Shown one piece after another: positions 57,222 to 64,000 of a stretch of DNA of 64,000 nt. A program made the translations under genes and the position numbers. A model generated the notes under the pieces. It searched no databases. It was not told where the DNA came from and worked only from the letters and a program-made list of their open reading frames with translations. Origin of the DNA: Tumebacillus sp. BK434 (lineage in GTDB: Bacteria; Bacillota; Bacilli; Tumebacillales; Tumebacillaceae); contig NZ_SLXS01000004.1 in NCBI RefSeq assembly GCF_004340785.1, forward strand, positions 1-64,000, given 5' to 3'. The first letter of the stretch is position 1, and each line of letters opens with the position of its first letter.

Positions 57222-58481
57222 TTGGCAAAAAATAGATCATTTGCAGATTCTACAGCGGCTGATGATAAATTGATTGGTTTTGAGTATCAATATTACTATT
57301 TTTTTGATCAATTATTGCAACTCAAAGATACTGATGAAAAAATTGGGATGGAGGTAAAAGATGACGTACATCTTGAGATGGGAAATAAATTAATACTTAT
57401 TCAGCTTAAACATTCTGTTCGTACAAATACCAAAGGAGATGTTATCAGCCTAAAAGAAAGAGATAGTGATATTTGGAAAACTATTCACAACTGGGTTAAT
57501 ATTACTAACGATAGTAATGAAGGGAGAGCGGATGCTTCTGCCCAAGAAGAATTTTTGAAAAAAACTAAATTCGTTTTAGTTTCCAATAAGTCAATCGGTA
57601 GAAGGAACAAGTTCTTTGATGTGATTGATGACTTTAAATGTGGAGTAATTACCATACATAAATTACGTAGCTATCTCACTCAACTGTCCGAGGGAACTGA
57701 TCAAGTAGATATAAAAACATATATTGAGGAGTTATTTGCCCAGCAAGACAACTGGATCAAGTTATTCGCTGCGGGCATTGAATTTGATCTTGGAGTAGAT
57801 GACTTAATTGAAAGAATCAAAAAGTCAATTAAAGGAAATTTTGTGCCTGAAAATGGTGTTGAGACAGTATTTCATTCTATAAATAGCAGATTAAGAGAGG
57901 AGATATACAAAATCATAAAAGAAAGAAAAAAAGTGCTTATTACTTTTGATGAATTTCATAGAAAATATACACCACATTTTTGTCTTGGAAGGGTAAACAA
58001 GTTGCCAGTACGTCGCTTGGAAGCTTTTTTTGATGGAAATGTACAAGAGCAAAATTTTATTAAACAGTTGATAGATATTGACGATCTTGATGAATCAGAT
58101 ATTGATGAAATGAGAGAATATACATCAATTATGTTGCACGCAAAAACAAATATTGAACAGTGGCAAAGAAATTATGAGATAACTAATGAAAAAATGGAGG
58201 ACTTTATAAGTAATAGTAAATTAGAATGGAGAAACGCTCATAAGGAGGCTCATTTTGACACTAAAGATCTCTATCGAACCAAGGATCGTGATTTTGAAAA
58301 AATTAATATTGTGAATGCCAGAAAGTGCTTGCATCAAGTTAGGAAAGTCAGACTTAGATTGGATGAGGACACAGAATTTGATATTAAATTCAGCAATGGG
58401 AAATATTATATGTTATCAGACCGATTAGAATTAGGATGGGTCTATGATTGGAAGAAGAGGTATAAAGAAGATGGGAGGTAA
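57222..58481 (+). CDS. ABC-3C system effector with REase-like N-terminus and C-terminal ABC-3C domain
   Basis: A 419-residue protein starts at TTG after GGGAGGTG. The N-terminal 130 residues look like a PD-(D/E)xK nuclease of the DUF4297/Cap4 style: GFEYQYYYFF, then EVKDD and QLKH as the Asp and QxK of the active site. The middle is helical. The last 60 residues (ARKCLHQVRKVRLRLDED, then SNGKYYMLSDRLELGWVYDW) match the C-terminal domain that marks proteins of ABC three-component conflict systems. It likely degrades DNA or RNA when switched on by its ATPase partner; that is inferred. Confidence 0.78.
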   Translation: MAKNRSFADSTAADDKLIGFEYQYYYFFDQLLQLKDTDEKIGMEVKDDVHLEMGNKLILIQLKHSVRTNTKGDVISLKERDSDIWKTIHNWVNITNDSNEGRADASAQEEFLKKTKFVLVSNKSIGRRNKFFDVIDDFKCGVITIHKLRSYLTQLSEGTDQVDIKTYIEELFAQQDNWIKLFAAGIEFDLGVDDLIERIKKSIKGNFVPENGVETVFHSINSRLREEIYKIIKERKKVLITFDEFHRKYTPHFCLGRVNKLPVRRLEAFFDGNVQEQNFIKQLIDIDDLDESDIDEMREYTSIMLHAKTNIEQWQRNYEITNEKMEDFISNSKLEWRNAHKEAHFDTKDLYRTKDRDFEKINIVNARKCLHQVRKVRLRLDEDTEFDIKFSNGKYYMLSDRLELGWVYDWKKRYKEDGR

Positions 58482-58923
58482 TTACATATATAACAATGAA
58501 GCTATAGGTGCGATAGCTATTGCTTCCGTAATGAAGCATTTAAAAAGCAGTAGTATTGGAAAAACGATGCTCTTTTTGCCGTTATTGCTCCATAATCCAA
58601 CAACAAACTTTTTAAAAAAGCGTAGCACTGGTGTACGTAGTTTAGAGGAACTATTGGTTAAAAAAGGTGGGTACTTTATTAACTTTGATGATCGATTTAG
58701 ATCATTATTACCGATCTCATTAAATTCACTTCTGGTTTTAGCTGAAATAGGAGTTATCAATGTGGATGACGGAATGGTTAGGTATAATACTGAGTCTAAG
58801 TTTGATATTAATACAAACATTGGAAATCGAATAACGAATATCATTATGGCATCTGAGAAACTGGCGATGATAATGAAAGAAGAGACGGGAAATCTATACT
58901 TACAATTGAGGGTGAAATTATGA
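58471..58923 (+). CDS. ABC-3C system middle component
   Basis: A 150-residue protein begins with an ATG overlapping the effector gene by 11 bases. The start NYIYNNEAIGAIAIASVMKHL and the TMLFLPLLLHNPTTNFLKK stretch (about 29-47) are typical of the small 'middle component' of ABC-3C systems, found between effector and ATPase. It is thought to bridge the two. Its stop overlaps the ATPase start (ATGA). Confidence 0.78.
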   Translation: MGGNYIYNNEAIGAIAIASVMKHLKSSSIGKTMLFLPLLLHNPTTNFLKKRSTGVRSLEELLVKKGGYFINFDDRFRSLLPISLNSLLVLAEIGVINVDDGMVRYNTESKFDINTNIGNRITNIIMASEKLAMIMKEETGNLYLQLRVKL

Positions 58924-60788
58924 ACTTTTGCATAAGCAAATTGATTCTTTGGCTTTCTAACGGCGAACAACGCATCTTGGAATTTATGCCTAATAAGGTG
59001 AATGTAATTACTGGGGATAGTGAAACGGGTAAAACAGCAATTTTCGAGATAATTGATTATATATTATTTTCAAGTGAGACAAAAATTTCCGAAGAGGAAA
59101 TAAATGAATATGTAGATTGGTATGGGATGCATTTTTCTATTGGCAGCAAAGAATTAACTCTAGCTAGGAAGAAATTTGATGCTTTTAGAAAGGTTTCTCA
59201 AGATTATTACTTTTCAGGAAGTGGGGTAATTCCGAAGTCACCCGAAAAGAATATTCAAGAAAAACTACTTAAAAAAATTATTGAATCAGAATTTTCTATT
59301 TCCAGTGATACGATAATTCCTTATGGAGGTAAACATATAAGGGCGGGTTCAAAAATATCACTTCGATATTTCTTGCTATTTAACTCTCAATCTGGAGATA
59401 CGATTTCACATAGTGAGCAGTTCTTTGATAAAATGGCTGAACCTAAATATAGAGAAGCACTTGAGAGGGTCTTCGATCTGGCAACAGGGATTGAGTCAGT
59501 CGAGAATATACTCATTAAAGAGAAGATCGATAACTTGCAAAGAGAAATAAATAAATTGGAAAATAGAAAGAAGTCACAAGAACTCGATATGGAAAGTTCT
59601 AATCTAGAAGATATGATCGCTAAAGCAAAGGAATTTAATCTAATTCCAGAAAATAACAAAACGTATGAGGAGGATTTGTTTGATCTTCAATTAGTGTCAA
59701 AGGACTTTAATGCACAGAAAGTAACAACCGAATTGAATGATTTAGAAGAGATTAGAATGGAACGGATATCGATTGCAAGAAGAATAAAAATAATACAGAA
59801 ATACAAACAAGATTATACTAAATATAAGGAGTCTGAAGCGGATAATTTAGATAGTCTGAGGCCAATCCAATATCTGAAAGAGAACTTTCTTGAATTAATC
59901 GAGTCTCCCGATGTTAGACAATTTATTTTATCTCTTGATAAAGAGTACCGTTCATTAAAGAAGTCCTTGCGTAAAAGGACTCCTATTGAACAAAATTTAG
60001 ATGACGAGCTGCAAGAACTACAAATAAGATTTGATGAGCTAGAAAAAATTATTTTGAGATACCCACAAAGCAATCCAGGATCTACTTCGCTTTTGGAAAA
60101 AATACTATTTATCGCAGAGGTACGCGGGAGATTGAATTCCGTGACTTCCAAAAAATTAGATACAAGCGTCGATCAGCAGATTCTGTCAATAATTGAGGAT
60201 CAGAAAGAATTGAAAGAAAAGTATATTGATCGGGATGAAGCACGAAGTAGAGTATTGTTGTTGCTCAATGAACTAATTCAAAAATATTTGGATAAAGCAT
60301 CAGATGAAGGTGCATTAGACACATATAATCGCTATAGATCTTCATTTGATTATAAAGGGAAACGATTACAGCTTAGAAAACCAAACACACTTGTTCCTTC
60401 ACATGTTGGCAGTAGTTCCAATCACCTGTTTATGCATATTTGCCTATTTCTTGGGTTGCACGAATTAATGGTTATTCAACAAATACCTTACGTTCCAAGG
60501 TTTTTATTGCTCGATCAACCGAGTCGTCCTTATTATGGAGAGGCTAAAAGGGAAATCAGAGGTAGTGAGGCATCTTGGGAGGATATAAAAAATGATGATA
60601 GAGAGAAAATAACAACTGTGTTCAGATTGCTGAATCATTTCATCGATGAAATCAACAAGCATGGTGTTAATTTTCAAATGATAGTTTTGGAGCATATTCC
60701 AGAGAATGTTTGGACCGAGGCAAAATTAGAGAATATTGTCTTGGTGGAAGAGTTTAGAAAAAATGGAAATAAATTGATTAATTTATAA
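58920..60788 (+). CDS. ABC-3C ATPase, DUF3732 type
   Basis: A 622-residue SMC/RecN-like ATPase has Walker A GDSETGKTA (about 31-39), a long coiled-coil-like middle (about 170-470), and the C-terminal half with LLLDQPSRPYYG (Walker B, about 523-534) and a His-switch-like MIVLEH. This is the DUF3732 family, the ATPase of ABC-3C systems. No transmembrane segments. The start overlaps the middle-component stop, so the three genes form one coupled unit, ending at the hairpin at 60814. Confidence 0.85.
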   Translation: MNFCISKLILWLSNGEQRILEFMPNKVNVITGDSETGKTAIFEIIDYILFSSETKISEEEINEYVDWYGMHFSIGSKELTLARKKFDAFRKVSQDYYFSGSGVIPKSPEKNIQEKLLKKIIESEFSISSDTIIPYGGKHIRAGSKISLRYFLLFNSQSGDTISHSEQFFDKMAEPKYREALERVFDLATGIESVENILIKEKIDNLQREINKLENRKKSQELDMESSNLEDMIAKAKEFNLIPENNKTYEEDLFDLQLVSKDFNAQKVTTELNDLEEIRMERISIARRIKIIQKYKQDYTKYKESEADNLDSLRPIQYLKENFLELIESPDVRQFILSLDKEYRSLKKSLRKRTPIEQNLDDELQELQIRFDELEKIILRYPQSNPGSTSLLEKILFIAEVRGRLNSVTSKKLDTSVDQQILSIIEDQKELKEKYIDRDEARSRVLLLLNELIQKYLDKASDEGALDTYNRYRSSFDYKGKRLQLRKPNTLVPSHVGSSSNHLFMHICLFLGLHELMVIQQIPYVPRFLLLDQPSRPYYGEAKREIRGSEASWEDIKNDDREKITTVFRLLNHFIDEINKHGVNFQMIVLEHIPENVWTEAKLENIVLVEEFRKNGNKLINL

Positions 60789-60813
60789 ACGGGTGATGAA
60801 GTTTGTTATACTT

Positions 60814-60842
60814 AACCGTGTCCATTATGGATGCGGTTTTTG
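60814..60842 (+). terminator. Terminator of the ABC-3C operon
   Basis: AACCGTGTCCA / TGGATGCGGTTTTTG; nearly the same sequence recurs at 61352-61377. Confidence 0.8.
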
Positions 60843-61040
60843 TTTTCCGAATCACTCATTATCATAGTTCCCCAGTTGATATTAGTATTATAGAAAATGG
60901 GAGAATGACCTTGATAAACGGCGCAACTCATAGTAAATTTGTAGTAGAGTTCGCTAGGGCTTTACGCACGATACGCCATGACTAACAAGTCCCAAACGCC
61001 AAAAATCCTTGCTATAACTGACCTCTCGGCCTCACACGCG
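60843..61040. other. Short intergenic region before the tRNA-Ser fragment
   Basis: A 60-codon frame crosses this stretch but opens inside the terminator, so it is doubtful. TATAAC near 61012, 29 bases before the tRNA fragment, may be the old tRNA-Ser promoter. Confidence 0.35.
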
Positions 61041-61087
61041 GAGAGGTACCGAAGTGGTCATAACGGGGCGGTCTTGAAAACCGTATG
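61041..61087 (+). pseudogene. 5' half of tRNA-Ser (anticodon TGA), truncated
   Basis: GGAGAGGTACCGAAGTGG, then the anticodon arm GCGGTCTTGAAAACCGT with TGA, match a Firmicute tRNA-Ser from position 1 to the end of the anticodon stem. The variable arm, T arm and acceptor 3' strand are missing. Such half-tRNAs are left at one end of an element integrated at an anticodon arm. Confidence 0.8.
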
Positions 61088-61156
61088 GGTATCTAACGAC
61101 AAATTTATATAGTGATGTTTCTCAAAATATTGAGTTTCAAGGGAGGAAATTAGTCT

Positions 61157-61333
61157 ATGAACGACTATGGATATGTTGTAAAGTACGAAAACGGTACTTA
61201 CTATGCACATGATGGAAAATCTGGACTTATTGGGGCTACAATTTTTCGCACCGAGACTGCTGCGAGCCTTGTGGTCAACGATTCAGACCAGAAAAGCACA
61301 ATAATCAAGGTGGAAGTTAGGATAGTAGAATAG
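61157..61333 (+). CDS. Small protein of unknown function (58 residues)
   Basis: An ATG follows GGGAGGAAAT. The 58-residue protein reads as a small beta-rich domain (YGYVVKYENGTYYAHDG, then hydrophobic-charged strands to VEVRIVE) with no signal peptide. Ten bases of gap and a terminator (61352) follow. No family recognised. Its good ribosome site, protein-like sequence and terminator support it. Confidence 0.6.
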   Translation: MNDYGYVVKYENGTYYAHDGKSGLIGATIFRTETAASLVVNDSDQKSTIIKVEVRIVE

Positions 61334-61351
61334 CTCCGCCAGAATAAGATG

Positions 61352-61377
61352 CCGTGTCCATATTGGATGCGGTTTTT
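61352..61377 (+). terminator. Second copy of the CCGTGTCCA terminator
   Basis: CCGTGTCCA / TGGATGCGGTTTTT, near-identical to 60814-60842. The two flank the tRNA-Ser half and the 58-residue gene. Confidence 0.75.
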
Positions 61378-61481
61378 AATTTCGAGAATCGACCATGAGT
61401 TAGTCAGGTTAAATGAACAGGAAAACTAATCGATTAGTCGAAAATGTAAATGAATAACATCATTAGTTAAGGGGGATTGTC

Positions 61482-62186
61482 ATGTCATTTTGGTTTGTCA
61501 TCGGTGGTTCGATATTACTTTCTATCTGGCTTGAACGTGCAACAAAAAAGAGAAGACAAAAAGCGAAGTCAGGCAAACGCCGATCTGCACCTAGGGTCAA
61601 TACAACTCCGCCTGCGCCATCAACTGAAATTCGCCCGGATGTGGTCATTCTTCAAACATCGCTGCAGGAGCTTTCAGGATTCGAGTTTGAACGGCTGCTC
61701 GCGCTTTATTTCCGAGATCAAGGGTACAAGGTTGAGGAAACCGGAGTGGGCGGGAAGGACGGCGGAGTTGATTTGGTGCTGGTGGATCGAAGAGGGGAGC
61801 GGACTGCTGTTCAGGCGAAACGGCATTCTGATCATAATAAGGTACCTGTACAAAAGGTGCGTGAATTTGTTGGAGCGAAACGAAATCACAATTGTGTACT
61901 CACTCTTCTTATCACCACATCGGATTTAACTGAGCCTGCTAAGAAAGAGGCGGAGCAGTTCCATATGGAATACTGGCACGGTGGACTTTTAGAACTGAAG
62001 TTGGCTACATGGGGAAAGTATAATCCGACGAAACAGAAGCAAAGAGCTGTGCGCAACGAGGCAGCCACTACGCGCGAAGTCATTTGTAAGTGCGGTCATT
62101 CGATGGTGATCCGCAAAAACAAGCAAGGCGTGTCATTTTACGGCTGCTCCCGTTTTCCGAATTGTCGACATACCACGTCAATCTAA
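61482..62186 (+). CDS. Membrane-anchored Mrr-type restriction endonuclease with topoisomerase-type zinc ribbon
   Basis: A 234-residue protein starts at an ATG after AAGGGGG. It has an N-terminal transmembrane helix (about 4-17), a basic linker, then the Mrr-type REase fold (about 60-165: LSGFEFERLLALYF, GVGGKDGGVDLVL with the active Asp, VQAKRHS with the QxK) and a four-Cys-type zinc ribbon at the end (CKCG then YGCSRFPNC, about 205-227). Mrr proteins cut modified foreign DNA. The zinc ribbon resembles those at the end of topoisomerase I. Confidence 0.85.
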   Translation: MSFWFVIGGSILLSIWLERATKKRRQKAKSGKRRSAPRVNTTPPAPSTEIRPDVVILQTSLQELSGFEFERLLALYFRDQGYKVEETGVGGKDGGVDLVLVDRRGERTAVQAKRHSDHNKVPVQKVREFVGAKRNHNCVLTLLITTSDLTEPAKKEAEQFHMEYWHGGLLELKLATWGKYNPTKQKQRAVRNEAATTREVICKCGHSMVIRKNKQGVSFYGCSRFPNCRHTTSI

Positions 62187-62510
62187 AAGAAATCTCCCCC
62201 CCTTTCTCAAGTTATCAATAAAAACTTGGGTGACTACCAACCTGACATGTGACTGTTTCAATATATTGCTGTTCAGCCGTTGCTAAGTGACCAAAAGCTG
62301 AACCTGCGAAGGGGACGGTTTTTGTACTGTGATGCTTTAGCACTTCAATCCGTTCGGGTTGATCGCCGTACTGGTAGGTCGCAGCAATGAGTTGATATTC
62401 CCATCGGTTATACTATACTGGATACAAGTGAGTTACGGAAAAGACCTAGTGTGTTCTTAGTCCGAGACCGTGTGTGTAGTCTCAAAAACATTGATATATC
62501 AATGCATTTC
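62187..62510. other. Intergenic region with a decayed minus-strand coding remnant
   Basis: On the minus strand, 62215-62412 reads for 65 codons without a start (NRWEYQLIAATYQY and onwards to a stop) with protein-like composition. It may be the 3' remnant of a gene cut off by rearrangement at the island edge. No product is assigned. Confidence 0.35.
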
Positions 62511-62607
62511 CCAAGCAGATGGAGTACTGGTGTCTCTCCCGGTCTTCAAAACCGAGTGCGGCCTATGGTGTAGGCTGGGTGGGTACGATTTCCACGCACT
62601 CCGGCCA
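62511..62607 (+). pseudogene. Second, defective tRNA-Sec copy
   Basis: The copy aligns without gaps to the intact tRNA-Sec over 97 bases. The first two bases differ (CC for GG), the next 44 are identical, and then 13 of 51 differ. The acceptor strands no longer pair and the T loop reads GTACGATTT. The variable arm still pairs (GCCTA / TAGGC) with both sides changed, which suggests the 3' half comes from a different, once functional tRNA-Sec. Confidence 0.8.
62513..62556 (+). repeat. Right copy of the 44-bp direct repeat (candidate att site)
   Basis: Identical to 49948-49991. Together they bracket about 12.6 kb containing the integrases, regulators, ABC-3C genes and the Mrr-type gene. Confidence 0.75.
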
Positions 62608-63042
62608 AATCAACATCTTCTACATACAGTCTCGCGTTTTGGCATAGCCCACAGTCTGGGCGTTCGAACATGCTAATAGGTAGACTTTTTGATATGGCAA
62701 AGGCGTCGTTTGACGCACGTTTGAGAGATCGTAAGGATTGGGTAGGCAGCGACTTTGACAAGGCATCGGAAATCTTTATCGCGGATTGAAAACGTGCGGG
62801 CTGCACCGAGCGGACTGAGGTTGGACAAATTCTATAGATTCTTTTATTCTGAACATGCATTTGGAGCAGGAAGACGGAGGGTGGCGGCCCTATAATGTCC
62901 TCCTGCTTTCTGTTGTTTGTTTGCATCTAGCATACGACAAGCTAGCGAAAATTTCTCCAGCAATGATAATGAGAAAGCCTCTCAATTTCTCTATCGTGAA
63001 AACAGAGCGACTACATAATATAGTGAGTAGTGAGGTGTAAAG
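62608..63042. other. Intergenic region with coding debris
   Basis: About 435 bases. A 31-codon plus frame from 62695 (MAKASFDARLRDRKDW, stop near 62789) reads like a protein fragment without a ribosome site. No intact gene or RNA is seen. A ribosome site for the next gene is at 63032. Confidence 0.3.
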
Positions 63043-64000
63043 ATGTTAAGTTCTTTACGGTATAAGCAGTTTGGACATCCTCTTGAAGTCTTGGAATTAG
63101 AGCAACGAGTGGATGTGCCACTTCATCCCGACGAAATAAGGGTTCGAATGCTGCTTAGTCCAATCAATCCTTCTGACCTAATTCCGATTCGAGGTGCCTA
63201 TAAACATCGAATCCAATTGCCAGCGATACCAGGATACGAAGGGGTTGGGGTTGTTGAGGGAATCGGTTCATCCGTCCCCACCACCCTCCTAGGCAAACGG
63301 GTTCTGCCTTTACGAGGTGAGGGAACTTGGCAACAGTACGTGAAAACGAAAGCCAATTATGCGATCCGCGTTCCCGATGAAATCGATGACGAAACAGCAA
63401 GCCAAATGTACATTAACCCTGTAACGGCATGGCTTATTTGTACAGAAGAATTACGGCTGAAATCTGATGACGTGCTGATTGTAAATGCTTGCGGGTCTGC
63501 GATTGGACGTATTTTTGCACAGTTTTCAAAGGTGTTTGGATACAAGTTGATTGCAGCAGTTAGAAATGATATCCATACCCAGGAACTGCAATCGCTAGGT
63601 GCTTGGGCTGTGATTAATACGTCTAAAGAATCACTTGTCAATAGGGTCAAAGAATTGACAGATGGGGTGGGGGCAACGGCAGGTATTGATAGCATTGGTG
63701 GGCAAGATGGGAACGAACTAATTGAGTGTATACGTGTAAACGGAACAGTATTAAGCATTGGTCTCTTGTCTGGCATCCAGATCGATTGGGCCAAAAAATC
63801 CAACATCACCGTGAAACCGTATTGGCTTAGACGATGGATCGAAGGAGCTTCCGATCTTCAGTGGCATAAAACATTTGATGACATATCTAACTTGCTCAAG
63901 GAGAAAAAACTGATAATCCAGACCGCAAGAGAACGCTTCGGTTTATCAGAGTATAAAAAAGCGATCCAATCTGCTGAATACCATGGTCTGAAGGGGAAAG
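63043..64000 (+). CDS. Zinc-type alcohol dehydrogenase/quinone oxidoreductase (MDR), 3' end outside window
   Basis: The frame is open from an ATG behind GAGGTG to the last base (about 319 residues). It has the MDR GroES-like fold (about 1-120; PINPSDLIPIRGAYK, PGYEGVGVVEGIGSSV) and a Rossmann domain with NACGSAIGRIFAQFSKVFG (about 150-168). The zinc-ligand Cys and His of classical alcohol dehydrogenases are absent, so it fits the quinone reductase/enoyl reductase (MECR-like) branch and reduces using NADPH. Substrate unknown. Confidence 0.85.
   Translation, partial: MLSSLRYKQFGHPLEVLELEQRVDVPLHPDEIRVRMLLSPINPSDLIPIRGAYKHRIQLPAIPGYEGVGVVEGIGSSVPTTLLGKRVLPLRGEGTWQQYVKTKANYAIRVPDEIDDETASQMYINPVTAWLICTEELRLKSDDVLIVNACGSAIGRIFAQFSKVFGYKLIAAVRNDIHTQELQSLGAWAVINTSKESLVNRVKELTDGVGATAGIDSIGGQDGNELIECIRVNGTVLSIGLLSGIQIDWAKKSNITVKPYWLRRWIEGASDLQWHKTFDDISNLLKEKKLIIQTARERFGLSEYKKAIQSAEYHGLKGK

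Noticed and set aside
60803-60985. 60-codon frame after the ABC-3C ATPase
   Set aside because: Its start lies inside the terminator hairpin and there is no ribosome site; a later ATG in the loop has no support either.
62546-62926. 126-codon minus-strand frame over the second tRNA-Sec
   Set aside because: It crosses the tRNA-like sequence and shows no protein-like pattern or ribosome site.
49946-64000. Selenoprotein genes with an in-frame TGA near tRNA-Sec
   Set aside because: No gene with a TGA continuing into conserved sequence was found; the broken integrase is interrupted by TAA, which tRNA-Sec cannot read.

Overview
The window is a stretch of a spore-forming, GC-rich Firmicute chromosome. 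The gene order ruvCAB - queA - tgt - yajC - yrzE-like - DUF421 - spoVB - comN-like - secD/secF - recJ - apt - relA - dtd is the Bacillus-type order. The window also has SafA-, YhcN-, CotS-, SpoIID- and SpoVB-like sporulation genes, an S-box (SAM) riboswitch and a SigI/RsgI pair. The split secD and secF, high GC, many GTG/TTG starts and a selenocysteine tRNA fit an Alicyclobacillaceae-type organism such as Tumebacillus. That placement is an inference from style and synteny, not a database result.

Layout. 1-142 is the 3' end of a 23S rRNA with no 5S after it. 228-4598 holds secreted or surface proteins and a YhcN/YlaJ-type lipoprotein. 4716-7608 is a SAM-riboswitch-controlled methionine importer (metNIQ). 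7727-15841 mixes a DUF4097 protein, an atypical SDR enzyme, a TVP38-like membrane protein, two paralogous MFS exporters, a Crp-type regulator, a LysM spore-coat protein and a CotS-like kinase-fold protein. 16349-18484 is ruvCAB. 18521-20596 is sigI-rsgI with its own SigI-type promoter. 20685-24086 has an HD-GYP phosphodiesterase and a SpoIID/LytB protein. 24133-40995 is the conserved tRNA-modification, protein-export and stringent-response block, with a double-GGDEF protein inserted. 41085-49827 is a run of smaller units: phosphonate uptake genes lacking the ATPase, Bcr/CflA efflux, a Fur-controlled nitroreductase, a MocR regulator divergent from an EamA exporter, and a cupin.

From about 49946 to 62607 the character changes. 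The DNA is AT-rich and bounded by an intact selenocysteine tRNA (49946-50042) and a defective second copy (62511-62607). The two share a perfect 44-bp direct repeat (49948-49991 and 62513-62556). Between them lie a broken tyrosine recombinase, a frameshifted replication-type gene, an HTH-TPR (RRNPP-type) regulator followed by a 41-residue exported pro-peptide, a second divergent HTH-TPR regulator with a small two-repeat partner, an intact tyrosine recombinase behind a perfect palindrome, a three-gene ABC-3C conflict system (REase-like effector, middle component, DUF3732 ATPase), the 5' half of a tRNA-Ser, a small ORF and a membrane-anchored Mrr-type nuclease with a zinc ribbon. I read this as a composite genomic island at tRNA-Sec combining anti-invader genes with a candidate peptide-signalling switch. 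The pro-peptide and the 58-codon ORF at 61157 are short and easily missed. The window ends inside a zinc-type alcohol dehydrogenase/quinone reductase gene.
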